The position numbers and the translations under genes were made by a program. Below, piece after piece: positions 38,963-49,813 of a DNA stretch of 64,000 nucleotides. Position 1 is the stretch's first letter. Every line of letters begins with the position of its first letter. The stretch is from Tsukamurella sp. PLM1 (GTDB lineage: Bacteria > Actinomycetota > Actinomycetes > Mycobacteriales > Mycobacteriaceae). Location: the NCBI RefSeq assembly GCF_023168325.1, contig NZ_AP025688.1, positions 1,984,001 through 2,048,000 of the forward strand, read 5' to 3'. A model generated the notes under the pieces. It had not been told where the DNA came from. It made no database searches and was given only the letters and a program-made list of their open reading frames with translations.

Positions 38963-39641
38963 CGACGTACTCCTGCCCGGTGAGCGCTTGTATCTCCTGC
39001 ATCAGTCGGTCGGTCACCGAGCGCTCCAGTGCGTGCCGCTCGTCGGGGTCCGACGGGATGTCGTACTCGATCGGCTCGATGGGCTTGGCGAACTTCACCT
39101 GGACCCGCTCGGCGTGCCAGCTGAAGGGGCCGGGCGGCGAGACCTTGTCGGTGCCGATGACGCCGACGGGGACGATCGGCACGTTCGCCTCGAACGCGAT
39201 CCGCACCAGGCCCGTGCGCCCGCGGTACAGCCGGCCGTCGGGCGAGCGCGTCCCCTCCGGGTACATGCCGACCAGGCGGCCGTCGGCGAGCAGCTTCTTC
39301 GCGGTGTTCAGCGCGGCGGTCGCCGCGTCGCCGCCCGTGCGGTCGATCGGCACCTGGCCGGTCTGCGTGTAGAAGAACTTCTGCAGCTTGCCGGACACGC
39401 CCGGCGCGGTGAAGTAGTCGCTCTTCGCCAGGTACGAGATCCGGCGCGGCACCACGAGGGGCACGAACAGCCAATCGGCGATGGACAGGTGGTTGCCCGC
39501 GATGAGGGCGGGTCCGTCGGTGGGGATGTTCTCCAGCCCCTCGACGGTCGGCCGGTTCACCAGCCGGATCGTCGGTCCCACCGAAACGTGCTTGATCAGC
39601 CAGTACAGGAGCCCCTGGTCCCCGTGGTCGGTCTGCGCCAT
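38928..39641 (-). CDS. 1-acyl-sn-glycerol-3-phosphate acyltransferase (PlsC family)
   Basis: A membrane-associated acyltransferase of phospholipid synthesis. Motif I is IAGNHLSIADWLFVPL (N-H-X4-D), motif III is GMYPEGTRSPDGRLYRGR and motif IV is VPIVPVGVIGTDK. 237 residues, intact. ATG 39641; a perfect palindrome begins eight bases upstream. It diverges from hisD and overlaps the AraC gene at its 3' end. Confidence 0.92.
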   Translation of the reverse strand: MAQTDHGDQGLLYWLIKHVSVGPTIRLVNRPTVEGLENIPTDGPALIAGNHLSIADWLFVPLVVPRRISYLAKSDYFTAPGVSGKLQKFFYTQTGQVPIDRTGGDAATAALNTAKKLLADGRLVGMYPEGTRSPDGRLYRGRTGLVRIAFEANVPIVPVGVIGTDKVSPPGPFSWHAERVQVKFAKPIEPIEYDIPSDPDERHALERSVTDRLMQEIQALTGQEYVDEYAKKWRPES

Positions 39642-39648
39642 GGTCGAC

Positions 39649-39668
39649 AACTTACCGGAACGTAAGTT
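39649..39668. promoter_or_regulatory. Palindrome upstream of the plsC-like gene
   Basis: AACTTAC-CGGAAC-GTAAGTT, a perfect seven-base inverted repeat eight bases from the acyltransferase start and about 80 bases before the hisD promoter. It has the look of a TetR-type operator. The regulator is not evident. Confidence 0.5.
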
Positions 39669-39749
39669 GCGGGCGCGGGCCGAGCCCGGGGTTGCGATAG
39701 CCACCCGTCGGCGTCCGCCCTGGGCGGAAACCGCCTGGCGCCCGCCCCA

Positions 39750-39761
39750 TAGAATGGGGTC
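39750..39761 (+). promoter_or_regulatory. hisD leaderless promoter
   Basis: TAGAAT at 39750-39755 is a near-consensus -10 element six bases before the hisD ATG, placing the transcription start at or beside the start codon. Confidence 0.6.
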
Positions 39762-42217
<2,456 letters not shown>

Positions 42218-42221
<4 letters not shown>

Positions 42222-42831
42222 CCGACCGCATCGCGCGCATCGAGCGCACCACCCGGGAGTCGTCCATCGTCGTCGAGCTGAACCTCGACGGCACCGGGCG
42301 CACCGACATCGAGACGGGCGTTCCGTTCTTCGACCACATGCTGACGGCGTTCGGTCAGCACGGCAGCTTCGACCTCACGGTGCACGCCAAGGGCGACATC
42401 GAGATCGACGCCCATCACACGGTCGAGGACACGGCGATCGTGCTCGGCCAGGCGTTCGCTCAGGCGTTGGGCGACAAGAAGGGCATCCGCCGGTTCGGCG
42501 ACAGTTTCATCCCGATGGACGAGACGCTGGCGCACGCCGCGGTGGACGTCTCCGGCCGTCCGTACGCGGTGCACACCGGCGAGCCCGATCACCTCGTGCA
42601 CTCGATCATCGGCGGTTACCCGGGCGTCCCGTACTCGACGGTGATCAACCGGCACGTCTTCGAGTCGCTGGCGATGAACGCCCGGATCGCGCTGCACGTG
42701 CGCGTGCTCTACGGCCGCGACCCGCACCACATCACCGAGGCCGAGTTCAAGGCCGTCGCCCGCGCCCTGCGCGCCGCGGTGGAGCCTGACCCGCGGGTCA
42801 CCGGCGTCCCGTCGACCAAGGAACTCTCTAA
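42218..42831 (+). CDS. hisB: Imidazoleglycerol-phosphate dehydratase (stop lost by frameshift)
   Basis: A manganese enzyme of histidine synthesis. Marks: [40 protein letters not shown] and [20 protein letters not shown]. Near 42820 the sequence GTCGACCAAGGAAC lacks one G; with GGG the protein ends VPSTKGTL and stops at TAA 42829-42831, the usual HisB ending. As given, the frame runs on for 500 codons antisense to the allantoinase gene, which is not credible coding. About 204 residues after repair. Confidence 0.95.
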
Positions 42832-42862
42832 GCGTTCGTCCCGGGCCGACGGGGCGGCCGGC

Positions 42863-44212
42863 TCAGGCCTCGCCGCGCCGCAGCAGGCGGCCGTGGGGCG
42901 TCTCGAAGTCGACCTTCTCGCCGCGCAGCCAGGTGCCGCGGACGACGCCCGCGAGAGCGCGGCCGTCGTAGGGCGAGATGGCGTTCTTGTGGTGCAGGCG
43001 GTGCACGTCGACCACCTGGGCGGCCTCGGGCTCGAAGATCGCGAAGTCGGCGTCGAAACCCAACGCGATCCGCCCCTTGCGGGTCATGCCCGCCAACTTC
43101 GCGGGGTTCGCCGACATCCATTCGAGGACCTGCTCGAGCGAGATCCCACGCTTGCGGGCTTCGGTCCAGATCAGCTGCAGCCCCAGCTGGAGGGAGGCGA
43201 CGCCGCCCCAAGCGACCCCGAAGTCGCCGTTCTCCACGTCCTTGAGGTCGATCGTCGAGGGGGAGTGATCGGAGACGATGCAGTCGATCGTTCCGTCCAG
43301 CAGGCCCTGCCACAGCAGTTCCCGGTTCGACGCCTCGCGGATCGGCGGGCAGCACTTGTACGCGGTCCCGCCGGCGGGGATCTCCTCGGCCAGCAGGGTC
43401 AGGTAGTGCGGGCAGGTCTCGACGGTGAGCTTGACGCCGTCGCGCCGCGCCGACGCGATCATCGGCAACGCGTCCGACGACGACAAGTGGAGCACGTGGG
43501 CACGGGCGCCGGTCCATCGTGCCCGCTCGATCACATCGGCGATGGCCTTGTTCTCCGCGCCGCGGGGACGCGAGGCGAGGAATCCCGAGTAGTCGGCGCC
43601 GGTCGGCTCGGGCGCGTGGTCGATGGAGCAGGCGTCCTCGGCGTGGACGATCATCAGCGAGTCGAACGTCGCGAGCTCCGCCATGTCCGCCTGCATCTCG
43701 TCCACGGAGAGCGCGGGGAACTCGTCGACGCCCGAGTGCAGCAGGAAGCACTTGAAGCCGAACACGCCGTCGTCGTGCAGGCCGCGCAGCTGGTCCTTGT
43801 TGCCGGGGACGGCGCCGCCCCAGAATCCGACGTCGATGTGGGCCTTGGGCCCGGCCACCTCCCGCTTGACGCGCAGGGCCTCGCGGTCGACGGTGGGCGG
43901 GATCGAGTTGAGCGGCATGTCCACGAGCGTGGTGACAGCGCCGGCGGCCGCCGCGCGGGTGGCGGATTCGAAGCCCTCCCACTCGGTACGGCCCGGCTCG
44001 TTGACGTGGACGTGGGTGTCCACGAGGCCGGGGATCAGCACCTGGTCGTCGGTGAGTTCGATGACCTCATGTCCCGCGAGCCCGTTGCCGAGCGGCTCGA
44101 TGGCGACCACGCGGCCGTCGCGGATCCCCACCTCGCGGGCCACCGTGCCGGCGGTCGTGACGATGCGGCGTCCCCGAACGACGAGGTCGTACTCGGCGGT
44201 GTCCGTGCTCAT
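42863..44212 (-). CDS. allB: Allantoinase
   Basis: A cyclic amidohydrolase opening allantoin to allantoate. Metal-binding H-X-H is in [20 protein letters not shown]; the metal-bridging lysine is in [16 protein letters not shown]; further histidines are in MIVHAED and [11 protein letters not shown]; the aspartate is in [12 protein letters not shown]. 449 residues, intact. ATG 44212 follows GAAGGAG. It diverges from the NCS1 permease; both promoters carry the same palindrome. It is convergent with hisB, 31 bases away. Confidence 0.95.
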   Translation of the reverse strand: MSTDTAEYDLVVRGRRIVTTAGTVAREVGIRDGRVVAIEPLGNGLAGHEVIELTDDQVLIPGLVDTHVHVNEPGRTEWEGFESATRAAAAGAVTTLVDMPLNSIPPTVDREALRVKREVAGPKAHIDVGFWGGAVPGNKDQLRGLHDDGVFGFKCFLLHSGVDEFPALSVDEMQADMAELATFDSLMIVHAEDACSIDHAPEPTGADYSGFLASRPRGAENKAIADVIERARWTGARAHVLHLSSSDALPMIASARRDGVKLTVETCPHYLTLLAEEIPAGGTAYKCCPPIREASNRELLWQGLLDGTIDCIVSDHSPSTIDLKDVENGDFGVAWGGVASLQLGLQLIWTEARKRGISLEQVLEWMSANPAKLAGMTRKGRIALGFDADFAIFEPEAAQVVDVHRLHHKNAISPYDGRALAGVVRGTWLRGEKVDFETPHGRLLRRGEA

Positions 44213-44229
44213 GCAGCTTCTCCTTCGCT

Positions 44230-44252
44230 GAAATTCCGAGGGACGGAATTTC
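44230..44252. promoter_or_regulatory. Operator at the allB promoter
   Basis: GAAATTCCG-AGGGA-CGGAATTTC, perfect nine-base arms; core TTCCG-N5-CGGAA at 44234-44248. It lies 10-30 bases downstream of the predicted allB transcription start and 18 bases before the ATG, a position suited to repression. Confidence 0.75.
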
Positions 44253-44269
44253 GTCTCGATCCTGGGGCC

Positions 44270-44299
44270 ACAGTAGGTGTGACCTGCGCCACTAGTCAA
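44270..44299 (-). promoter_or_regulatory. allB promoter
   Basis: On the minus strand, TTGACT (44294-44299), an 18-base spacer and TACTGT (44270-44275). Predicted start near 44262, just before the palindrome at 44230-44252. Confidence 0.6.
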
Positions 44300-44350
44300 G
44301 ATTTGCGATTCCGCCGTACGACTATGGTATTCCGACATGCGGCATGACCC

Positions 44351-44380
44351 TTGACACGGGGCGCTGCATAGGTCTTACTT
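44351..44380 (+). promoter_or_regulatory. NCS1 permease operon promoter
   Basis: TTGACA (44351-44356), an 18-base spacer and TTACTT (44375-44380). Predicted start near 44387, 16 bases before the second TTCCG-N5-CGGAA palindrome. Confidence 0.55.
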
Positions 44381-44402
44381 ATCGCTACAAGTGGAACTGC
44401 TT

Positions 44403-44417
44403 TTCCGCACACCGGAA
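44403..44417. promoter_or_regulatory. Operator at the NCS1 permease promoter
   Basis: TTCCG-CACAC-CGGAA, the same arrangement as at allB. A further TTCCG follows one base later. It lies between the predicted transcription start and the ATG at 44455. Confidence 0.7.
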
Positions 44418-44454
44418 CTTCCGACGCGGTCAGCCTGCATGAACGAAGGCCAGC

Positions 44455-45993
44455 ATGACAGACGAAATTGCTCCCTCCGCCGACGCGAATCCCATTCGGC
44501 TCGGGGACTCCGACTCCCTCGCCCACGTCCCGGACGTGGATGCGTTGAACCGGCTCAGCGCGGGCCTCTACAACAAGGATCTCGCGCCCACCAAGCGGAC
44601 CGGCCGCACGTGGGGTGGATACAACATCTTCACCCTGTGGGCGAACGACGTCCACAGCCTCGGCAACTACGCCTTCGCGATCGGGCTGTTCGCGCTGGGC
44701 CTCGGCGGATGGCAGATCCTGCTCGCGCTCGGCCTCGGCGGCGTGTTCCTGTTCCTCCTGCTCAATCTCTCCGGGTTCATGGGGGAGAAGACGGGCGTGC
44801 CGTTCCCCGTCATGAGCCGCATCTCGTTCGGCATTCGCGGGGCGCAGATCCCCGCGCTCATCCGCGGCGTGGTCGCGATCGCATGGTTCGGCATCCAGAC
44901 CTACCTCGCGTCGGTGGTACTGCGGATCATGATCGTCGCCGTGGCGCCGGGGGCGGCGACGCTCGACGAGAACCGGTTCCTCGGCCTGTCGACTCTGGGC
45001 TGGATCTCGTTCGTGGTGCTCTGGGCGATCCAGCTCGTGATCGTCAGCTACGGCATGGAGATGATCCGCAAGTACGAGGCGTTCGCGGGGCCGGTCATTC
45101 TGATCACGATGGCCGCGCTCGCGATCTGGATGCTCGGCCGCGCCGACTGGTCGATCGCGTGGACGACGCCGGACTCGAAGACCGGGATCGACATGTGGCT
45201 GCAGATCGTCGGCGGCGCCAGCCTGTGGGTCGCGATCTACGGCACGTTCGTGCTCAACTTCTGCGACTTCACCCGCAACGCCACCTCCAAGAGGTCGATC
45301 GTGCGCGGCAACTTCTTCGGCATCCCGCTGAACATGCTGCTGTTCGGTGCCATCGTGATCACGCTGGCCGGCGCGCAGTTCCGCATCAACGGCCAGGTCA
45401 TCGAGTCGCCCGCGGACATCGTCAAGACCGTCCCGAACACGCTGCTCCTGGTGCTCGCGTGCCTTGCCCTGCTCGTGCTCACCGTCGCTGTGAACCTCAT
45501 GGCCAACTTCGTGGCACCGATCTACGCCTTGAACAACCTGTTCCCGAAGCATCTGAACTTCCGGCGCGCGGGCATCATCTCGGGCGTCATCGGCCTGATC
45601 ATCCTGCCGTGGAACCTGTACGACTCACCGGTCGTGATCACGTACTTCCTCGGCGGCCTGGGCGCGCTCCTCGGCCCGCTGTTCGGCATCGTCATGGCCG
45701 ACTACTGGCTCATCCGCAGGTCGCGCGTCAACGTCCCCGATCTGTATTGCGATCTGGCCGACGCGCCGTACTACTACCGCAGCGGAGTGAACCCGCGCGC
45801 CGTCATCGCGCTCGTTCCGACCGCCGGAGCCGCGCTGCTCATGGCGTTCGTTCCCGCCTTCCATGTCGTGTCGAACTACTCGTGGTTCATCGGCGCCGGC
45901 CTCGGCGCGCTCGTGTACCTGGCGGTCGCCGACCGCAAGGGCCCTTTCGTCGACGTCTCCGGCGAGCCGATCGCCGTCCCCAGCAAGCACTAG
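44455..45993 (+). CDS. NCS1-family permease, probably for allantoin or hydantoin
   Basis: 512 residues with about 12 hydrophobic segments. It resembles Mhp1/PucI: the N-terminal NKDLAPTKRTGRTWGGYNIF, a helix 3 with AWFGIQTYLAS (W and Q match Mhp1 substrate contacts), a helix 6 with SLWVAIYGTFVLNFCDFTR, and NLMANFVAPIYALNN containing the conserved Asn. Sodium- or proton-driven uptake is the family mechanism. The allantoinase next door and the racemase downstream make allantoin the likeliest substrate, by inference. Confidence 0.9.
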   Translation: MTDEIAPSADANPIRLGDSDSLAHVPDVDALNRLSAGLYNKDLAPTKRTGRTWGGYNIFTLWANDVHSLGNYAFAIGLFALGLGGWQILLALGLGGVFLFLLLNLSGFMGEKTGVPFPVMSRISFGIRGAQIPALIRGVVAIAWFGIQTYLASVVLRIMIVAVAPGAATLDENRFLGLSTLGWISFVVLWAIQLVIVSYGMEMIRKYEAFAGPVILITMAALAIWMLGRADWSIAWTTPDSKTGIDMWLQIVGGASLWVAIYGTFVLNFCDFTRNATSKRSIVRGNFFGIPLNMLLFGAIVITLAGAQFRINGQVIESPADIVKTVPNTLLLVLACLALLVLTVAVNLMANFVAPIYALNNLFPKHLNFRRAGIISGVIGLIILPWNLYDSPVVITYFLGGLGALLGPLFGIVMADYWLIRRSRVNVPDLYCDLADAPYYYRSGVNPRAVIALVPTAGAALLMAFVPAFHVVSNYSWFIGAGLGALVYLAVADRKGPFVDVSGEPIAVPSKH

Positions 45994-46003
45994 GAGAACC
46001 CCC

Positions 46004-46726
46004 ATGCGCATTCTTGTCGCCAACGTCAACACGACGGCCTCCATGACCGAAGCGATCGCGGAGTCGGCGCGGTCGGCCGCGTCGGCCGGGACGGAGATCG
46101 TGGGCATCACACCGCGATTCGGTGCGGACTCCTGCGAGGGCAACTTCGAGTCGTACCTGGCCGCGATCGCGGTCATGGACGCAATCACGCGGTACGAGGA
46201 ACCGTACGACGCCGTGATCCAGGCCGGCTACGGCGAGCACGGCCGGGAGGGGCTGCAGGAGTTGCTGGACGTCCCGGTCGTCGACATCACCGAGGCCGCG
46301 GCGTCCACGGCGATGTATCTCGGTCACAAGTACTCCGTGGTCACCACACTCGACCGCACGGTGCCGCTGATCGAGGACCGGCTCAAGCTGGCGGGGCTCG
46401 ACGCCAGGTGCGCCTCCGTGCGCGCCTCCGGCCTCGGCGTGCTCGAACTGGAATCCGAGCCCCAGCGGGCCGTCGAGGCGATCGTTGCGCAGGCTCTCGA
46501 GGCCGTCGAGCGCGATCACGCCGAGGTGATCTGCCTCGGCTGCGGCGGTATGGCCGAGCTCGAGGAGAAGGTTTCCGCCGCGACGGGTGTCCCGATCGTC
46601 GACGGGGTGCGTTCCGCCGTGACGATCGCCGAGGGCCTCGTGCGCATGGGACTGACGACCTCGAAGGTCCGCACCTACGCCACTCCGCGGCAGAAGGTCG
46701 TCATCGGCTGGCCGTTCGCAATCTGA
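46004..46726 (+). CDS. Asp/Glu/hydantoin racemase-family protein, candidate allantoin racemase
   Basis: 240 residues. Family features: RILVANVNTTASMTEAIAES, VVDITEAAASTAMYLGHKY and the second cysteine region VICLGCGGMAELEEKV (Cys180). The first catalytic cysteine of hydantoin and allantoin racemases, near residue 76, is replaced here: the loop reads VIQAGYGEHGREGLQE, with Gly75. It follows the permease gene by ten bases. Interconversion of allantoin enantiomers is likely from context, but a one-cysteine site raises the possibility of a different reaction. Confidence 0.8.
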   Translation: MRILVANVNTTASMTEAIAESARSAASAGTEIVGITPRFGADSCEGNFESYLAAIAVMDAITRYEEPYDAVIQAGYGEHGREGLQELLDVPVVDITEAAASTAMYLGHKYSVVTTLDRTVPLIEDRLKLAGLDARCASVRASGLGVLELESEPQRAVEAIVAQALEAVERDHAEVICLGCGGMAELEEKVSAATGVPIVDGVRSAVTIAEGLVRMGLTTSKVRTYATPRQKVVIGWPFAI

Positions 46727-46771
46727 TCGTCATCACCCACCGAAGTACCCCGCGGCGAAAGGGAACAGATC

Positions 46772-48190
46772 ATGAGCACGACTGAAGCGCCGAAGAAGAA
46801 GCCCTGGTACAGATCCCTGTTCGTGCAGGTGCTGATCGGCATCGCGGCGGGCATCGCCACGGGCATCTTCTTCCCGGGATTCTCCGATCACCTGGCGCCA
46901 CTCGGCCAGGGTTTCATCAAGCTGATCAAGATGCTGGTCTCCCCGCTGATCTTCCTGGTGGTGGTCACCGGCATCGCCAAGGTCGGCAGCATGGCGGCGC
47001 TGGGCAAGATCGGAGCGAAGGCACTGCTGTGGTTCACGGTGTGCACCACCTTCGCCCTCGCGCTGGGCCTGGTCGTGGGCAACGTGGTCCGCCCCGGCGT
47101 GGGCCTGAACATCGACCCGTCGACCCTCGACGCGAGCGCGCTCGATGAGAAGACCCACGGCGAGACCCTGCCCGGCGGCGTCGATTTCGTCATGAACATC
47201 ATTCCGACGTCGGTGGTCGACGCGTTCGCGAAGAACAACCTGCTGCAGGTGCTGCTGTTCGCGGTGCTGTTCGGCGTGGCGCTCGCCGCGGTGAGCGAGA
47301 AGGTCCAGCCGGTCCTGCTCGAAGTGATCGACCAGGCGATGCACGTGATCTTCCGCATCGTCAGCTACATCATGTACCTCGCTCCGATCGGCGCGTTCGG
47401 CGCGATGGCGTTCACCGTGGGCAACTACGGGGCGGATTCGCTCAAGTCGTTCGGCATGCTGGTCCTCGCCTGCTACGGCGCAGCCGTGGTGTTCATCCTC
47501 ATCCTGGCCGTCGCGGTCCGCATGATCACCGGCGTGAGTACGTGGAAGTTCCTCAGGTACTGCCGCGAGGAGTTCATGCTCGCGCTCGGCACAGGGTCGT
47601 CGGAGGCCGTCATGCCGTCGGTGATCAAGAAGCTCGACGCCGCCGGCTGCGACCGGTCGGTGGTGGGCCTGGTGATCCCGACCGGCTACTCGTTCAACCT
47701 CGACGGCGCAGCCATCTACCTGTCCCTGTCGATGATGTTCCTTGCGCAGGCCGTCGGCGTGGATCTCAGTGTGGGCCAGCAGATCGCGATCATGGGAATC
47801 CTGATTCTCAGCTCCAAGGGCATGGCCGGCGTCCCGGGCTCCGCCTTCGTCGCACTGTCCGCTACCGCTGCCGCGGTCGGGGCGTTCCCGGTGGCCGCGG
47901 TGGCCCTGCTACTGGGCGCCGACCGCTTGATGGACTCGATGCGCGTCGCCACCAACCTGCTCGGCAACTGCCTCGCGACCTTCGTGATCGCCCGCTGGGA
48001 GGGCCTGCTCGACACGGAGAAGATGAAGGCCGTCCTCGAGGGCACCCTCGTTCCCGACGATCCCGACGACGTGCGCACCCACCCCGGGCACGGCGCGGCG
48101 GAGTTCCCGCCGCGCGCCACCGAGGCGCTCGCGGCCGCCGACAGTTCCTCCACCACCTCCACCGATACTGAGGGAGCGAAGAATGGCTGA
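46772..48190 (+). CDS. Dicarboxylate/amino acid:cation symporter (DctA family)
   Basis: 472 residues, DAACS family. N-terminal helices with SLFVQVLIGIAAGIATGIFF, re-entrant loop serines in EFMLALGTGSSEAVMPSVIK, TGYSFNLDGAAIYLS in helix 7, SSKGMAGVPGSAFVALSAT in hairpin 2 and RVATNLLGNCLATFVIARWE in helix 8. The C-terminal tail is long, acidic and serine/threonine-rich. It lies inside the ureide operon. DctA relatives carry C4-dicarboxylates and orotate; here an anionic ureide such as allantoate is a reasonable guess. Confidence 0.92.
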   Translation: MSTTEAPKKKPWYRSLFVQVLIGIAAGIATGIFFPGFSDHLAPLGQGFIKLIKMLVSPLIFLVVVTGIAKVGSMAALGKIGAKALLWFTVCTTFALALGLVVGNVVRPGVGLNIDPSTLDASALDEKTHGETLPGGVDFVMNIIPTSVVDAFAKNNLLQVLLFAVLFGVALAAVSEKVQPVLLEVIDQAMHVIFRIVSYIMYLAPIGAFGAMAFTVGNYGADSLKSFGMLVLACYGAAVVFILILAVAVRMITGVSTWKFLRYCREEFMLALGTGSSEAVMPSVIKKLDAAGCDRSVVGLVIPTGYSFNLDGAAIYLSLSMMFLAQAVGVDLSVGQQIAIMGILILSSKGMAGVPGSAFVALSATAAAVGAFPVAAVALLLGADRLMDSMRVATNLLGNCLATFVIARWEGLLDTEKMKAVLEGTLVPDDPDDVRTHPGHGAAEFPPRATEALAAADSSSTTSTDTEGAKNG

Positions 48191-48923
48191 CACCGCAACC
48201 GTGGCGATCCTCGGCAGCTGGGGCTACTACGGGCTGCTCGAGGACGCGCGTTCGTATCCGGTCGAAACGCCGTACGGCGCACCGTCGGACGACATCGTGA
48301 TCGGTACCGCGCACGGCGAGCGGGTGGCGTACCTGACCCGCTCGGGGCGTGAGCGGACCATCCCGCCGCACCGGATCAATCACCGCGCGAACATCTGGGC
48401 GTTGCACAGCCTGGGCGTGCGGCACGTGCTCGCAGCCACCCCGGCCGGTGCGTTCGACCCGGCCGTCGGGGTGGGGACGGTGATGGTGCCCGATCAGCTC
48501 GTCGATCGCACGGGCCGCGTGGACGACACGTTCCACGACGACGAGGACGTCCGCGTCTCGTTCGCCGAGCCGTTCTCCGCGGCCACCCGGGCCGCGGCCG
48601 TCGCGGCGCTCCGGGAGCAGCGGTGGGTGGTCGGCGACGGCGGCGTCGTCGTCGCCATCCGTGGCCCCCGATTCTCGACCACCGCGGAATCGCGCTGGTA
48701 CGCGGCTCAGGGCTGGGACCTCGTGTCCACCACGCCCTACCCGGAGTCCGTCCTCGCTCGCGAGCTCGGCATGGGGTACGCGTGCGTCGCGCTCGTGACC
48801 GATCACGACGTGATCGCCGAGACACCGTGGCCGGTGAGCCAGGAGCAGGTGCGGTCGGCGCTCGACGCCAACACGCTGCGCCTGCGCGAGGCGCTGGTCC
48901 GTGCCGCCGCCGCGCTCTCCTGA
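48183..48923 (+). CDS. Purine nucleoside / MTA phosphorylase-like enzyme
   Basis: 246 residues of the MTAP/PNP family, which cleaves purine nucleosides with phosphate. Conserved stretches: TIPPHRINHRANIWALHSLG, VPDQLVDRTGRVDDTF, AIRGPRFSTTAESRWYAAQG and TPYPESVLARELGMGYACVA. The phosphate loop usually reading GGSG is replaced by LGSWGYYG, and the usual methionine before the Thr-Pro segment is changed, so substrate choice may differ. ATG 48183 overlaps the carrier gene. Likely supplies free purine bases for the island. Confidence 0.85.
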   Translation: MADTATVAILGSWGYYGLLEDARSYPVETPYGAPSDDIVIGTAHGERVAYLTRSGRERTIPPHRINHRANIWALHSLGVRHVLAATPAGAFDPAVGVGTVMVPDQLVDRTGRVDDTFHDDEDVRVSFAEPFSAATRAAAVAALREQRWVVGDGGVVVAIRGPRFSTTAESRWYAAQGWDLVSTTPYPESVLARELGMGYACVALVTDHDVIAETPWPVSQEQVRSALDANTLRLREALVRAAAALS

Positions 48924-48927
48924 ACGC

Positions 48928-48974
48928 GAAGACGACGGTGCCCCTCCCGAATCGGGAGGGGCACCGTCGTCTTC
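48928..48974. terminator. Bidirectional hairpin terminator
   Basis: Perfect 22-base arms at 48928-48949 and 48953-48974 around a three-base AAT loop. It lies five bases after the phosphorylase stop and seven bases beyond the stop of the convergent ureidoglycine aminohydrolase gene, so it can end both transcripts. Confidence 0.92.
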
Positions 48975-48980
48975 AGTGGG

Positions 48981-49813
48981 CTACAGGGTGATCTGGCGGT
49001 TGACGTCCTTGTACAGCAGGTACCGGAAGTTCGACGGTCCACCTGCGTAGCAGGCCTGGGGGCAGAAGGCGCGCAGGGACATGTAATCGCCCTCCTGCAC
49101 CTCGACCCAGTCGCCGTTGAGGCGGTACACGGCCTTGCCCTCGAGTACGTACAGGCCGTGCTCCATCACGTGGGTCTCGGCGAAGGGGATGGACGCACCG
49201 GGCTCGAACGTGACGATGTTGCAATGCATGTCGTACGCGAGGTCCTGCGGGTCGAGGATCCGGGTGGTGCGCCACTTGTTGTCGGTGCCCGGCATCGGCG
49301 AGGGCTCGATGTCGCGTTCGTTGCCGACGGCGGGCTTCGGCGTGTACCCGGCGAGCGGCTCGTAGCGCTTGCGGATCCACTGGAAGACGGCGGCTCCGTC
49401 GGCGGTGTTCGCGACCGACCACTCGGTGCCGGCGGGGATGTAGGCGTAGCCGCCCTCGGTGAGGTCGTGCGCCTCACCGGCGATGGTCACCTGCAATGCG
49501 CCCTGCGTCAGCAGCAGGAAGCTCTGGACCTCGGCCTGGGGCTCCGGGCCTCCGACCCGCCGCCGGGCGCGACCTCGACGATGGACTGTGCGAAGGTCGT
49601 CGACCCGCCTGCGACGGGGCGGTTGAGAACCCATGCGCGGGTGTTCGTCCAGCCGGGGAACACCGAGGTCACGATGTCGCGCATGACGCCGCGCGGGATC
49701 ACCGTGTACGCCTCGGTGACGATGGCACGATCGGTGAGCAGGTCCGTCTGCGGCGGGTGGCCGCCCTGCGGCGAGTAGTAGAAGGGGGCGGTCGTCGTCG
49801 CTACGGTGCTCAT
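48981..49813 (-). CDS. (S)-ureidoglycine aminohydrolase (one frameshift)
   Basis: A bicupin manganese enzyme (UGHY/AllE) releasing ammonia from ureidoglycine to give ureidoglycolate. Marks: TRAWVLNRPVAGGSTTFAQS, QGALQVTIAGEAHDLTEGGY, AYIPAGTEWSVANT and the metal site AETHVMEHGLYVLEGKAVYR. The frame breaks near 49550, where one more G (TCGGAGGGCCCGG) would read SEGPEPQAEVQSFLLL. About 277 residues. ATG 49813 overlaps the stop of the aldolase-like gene. Confidence 0.93.

Noticed and set aside
42832..44347. Long extension of the hisB frame as a fusion protein
   Set aside because: It is antisense to a complete allantoinase gene, arginine- and valine-rich without domains, and disappears when one G is restored at the normal hisB end.
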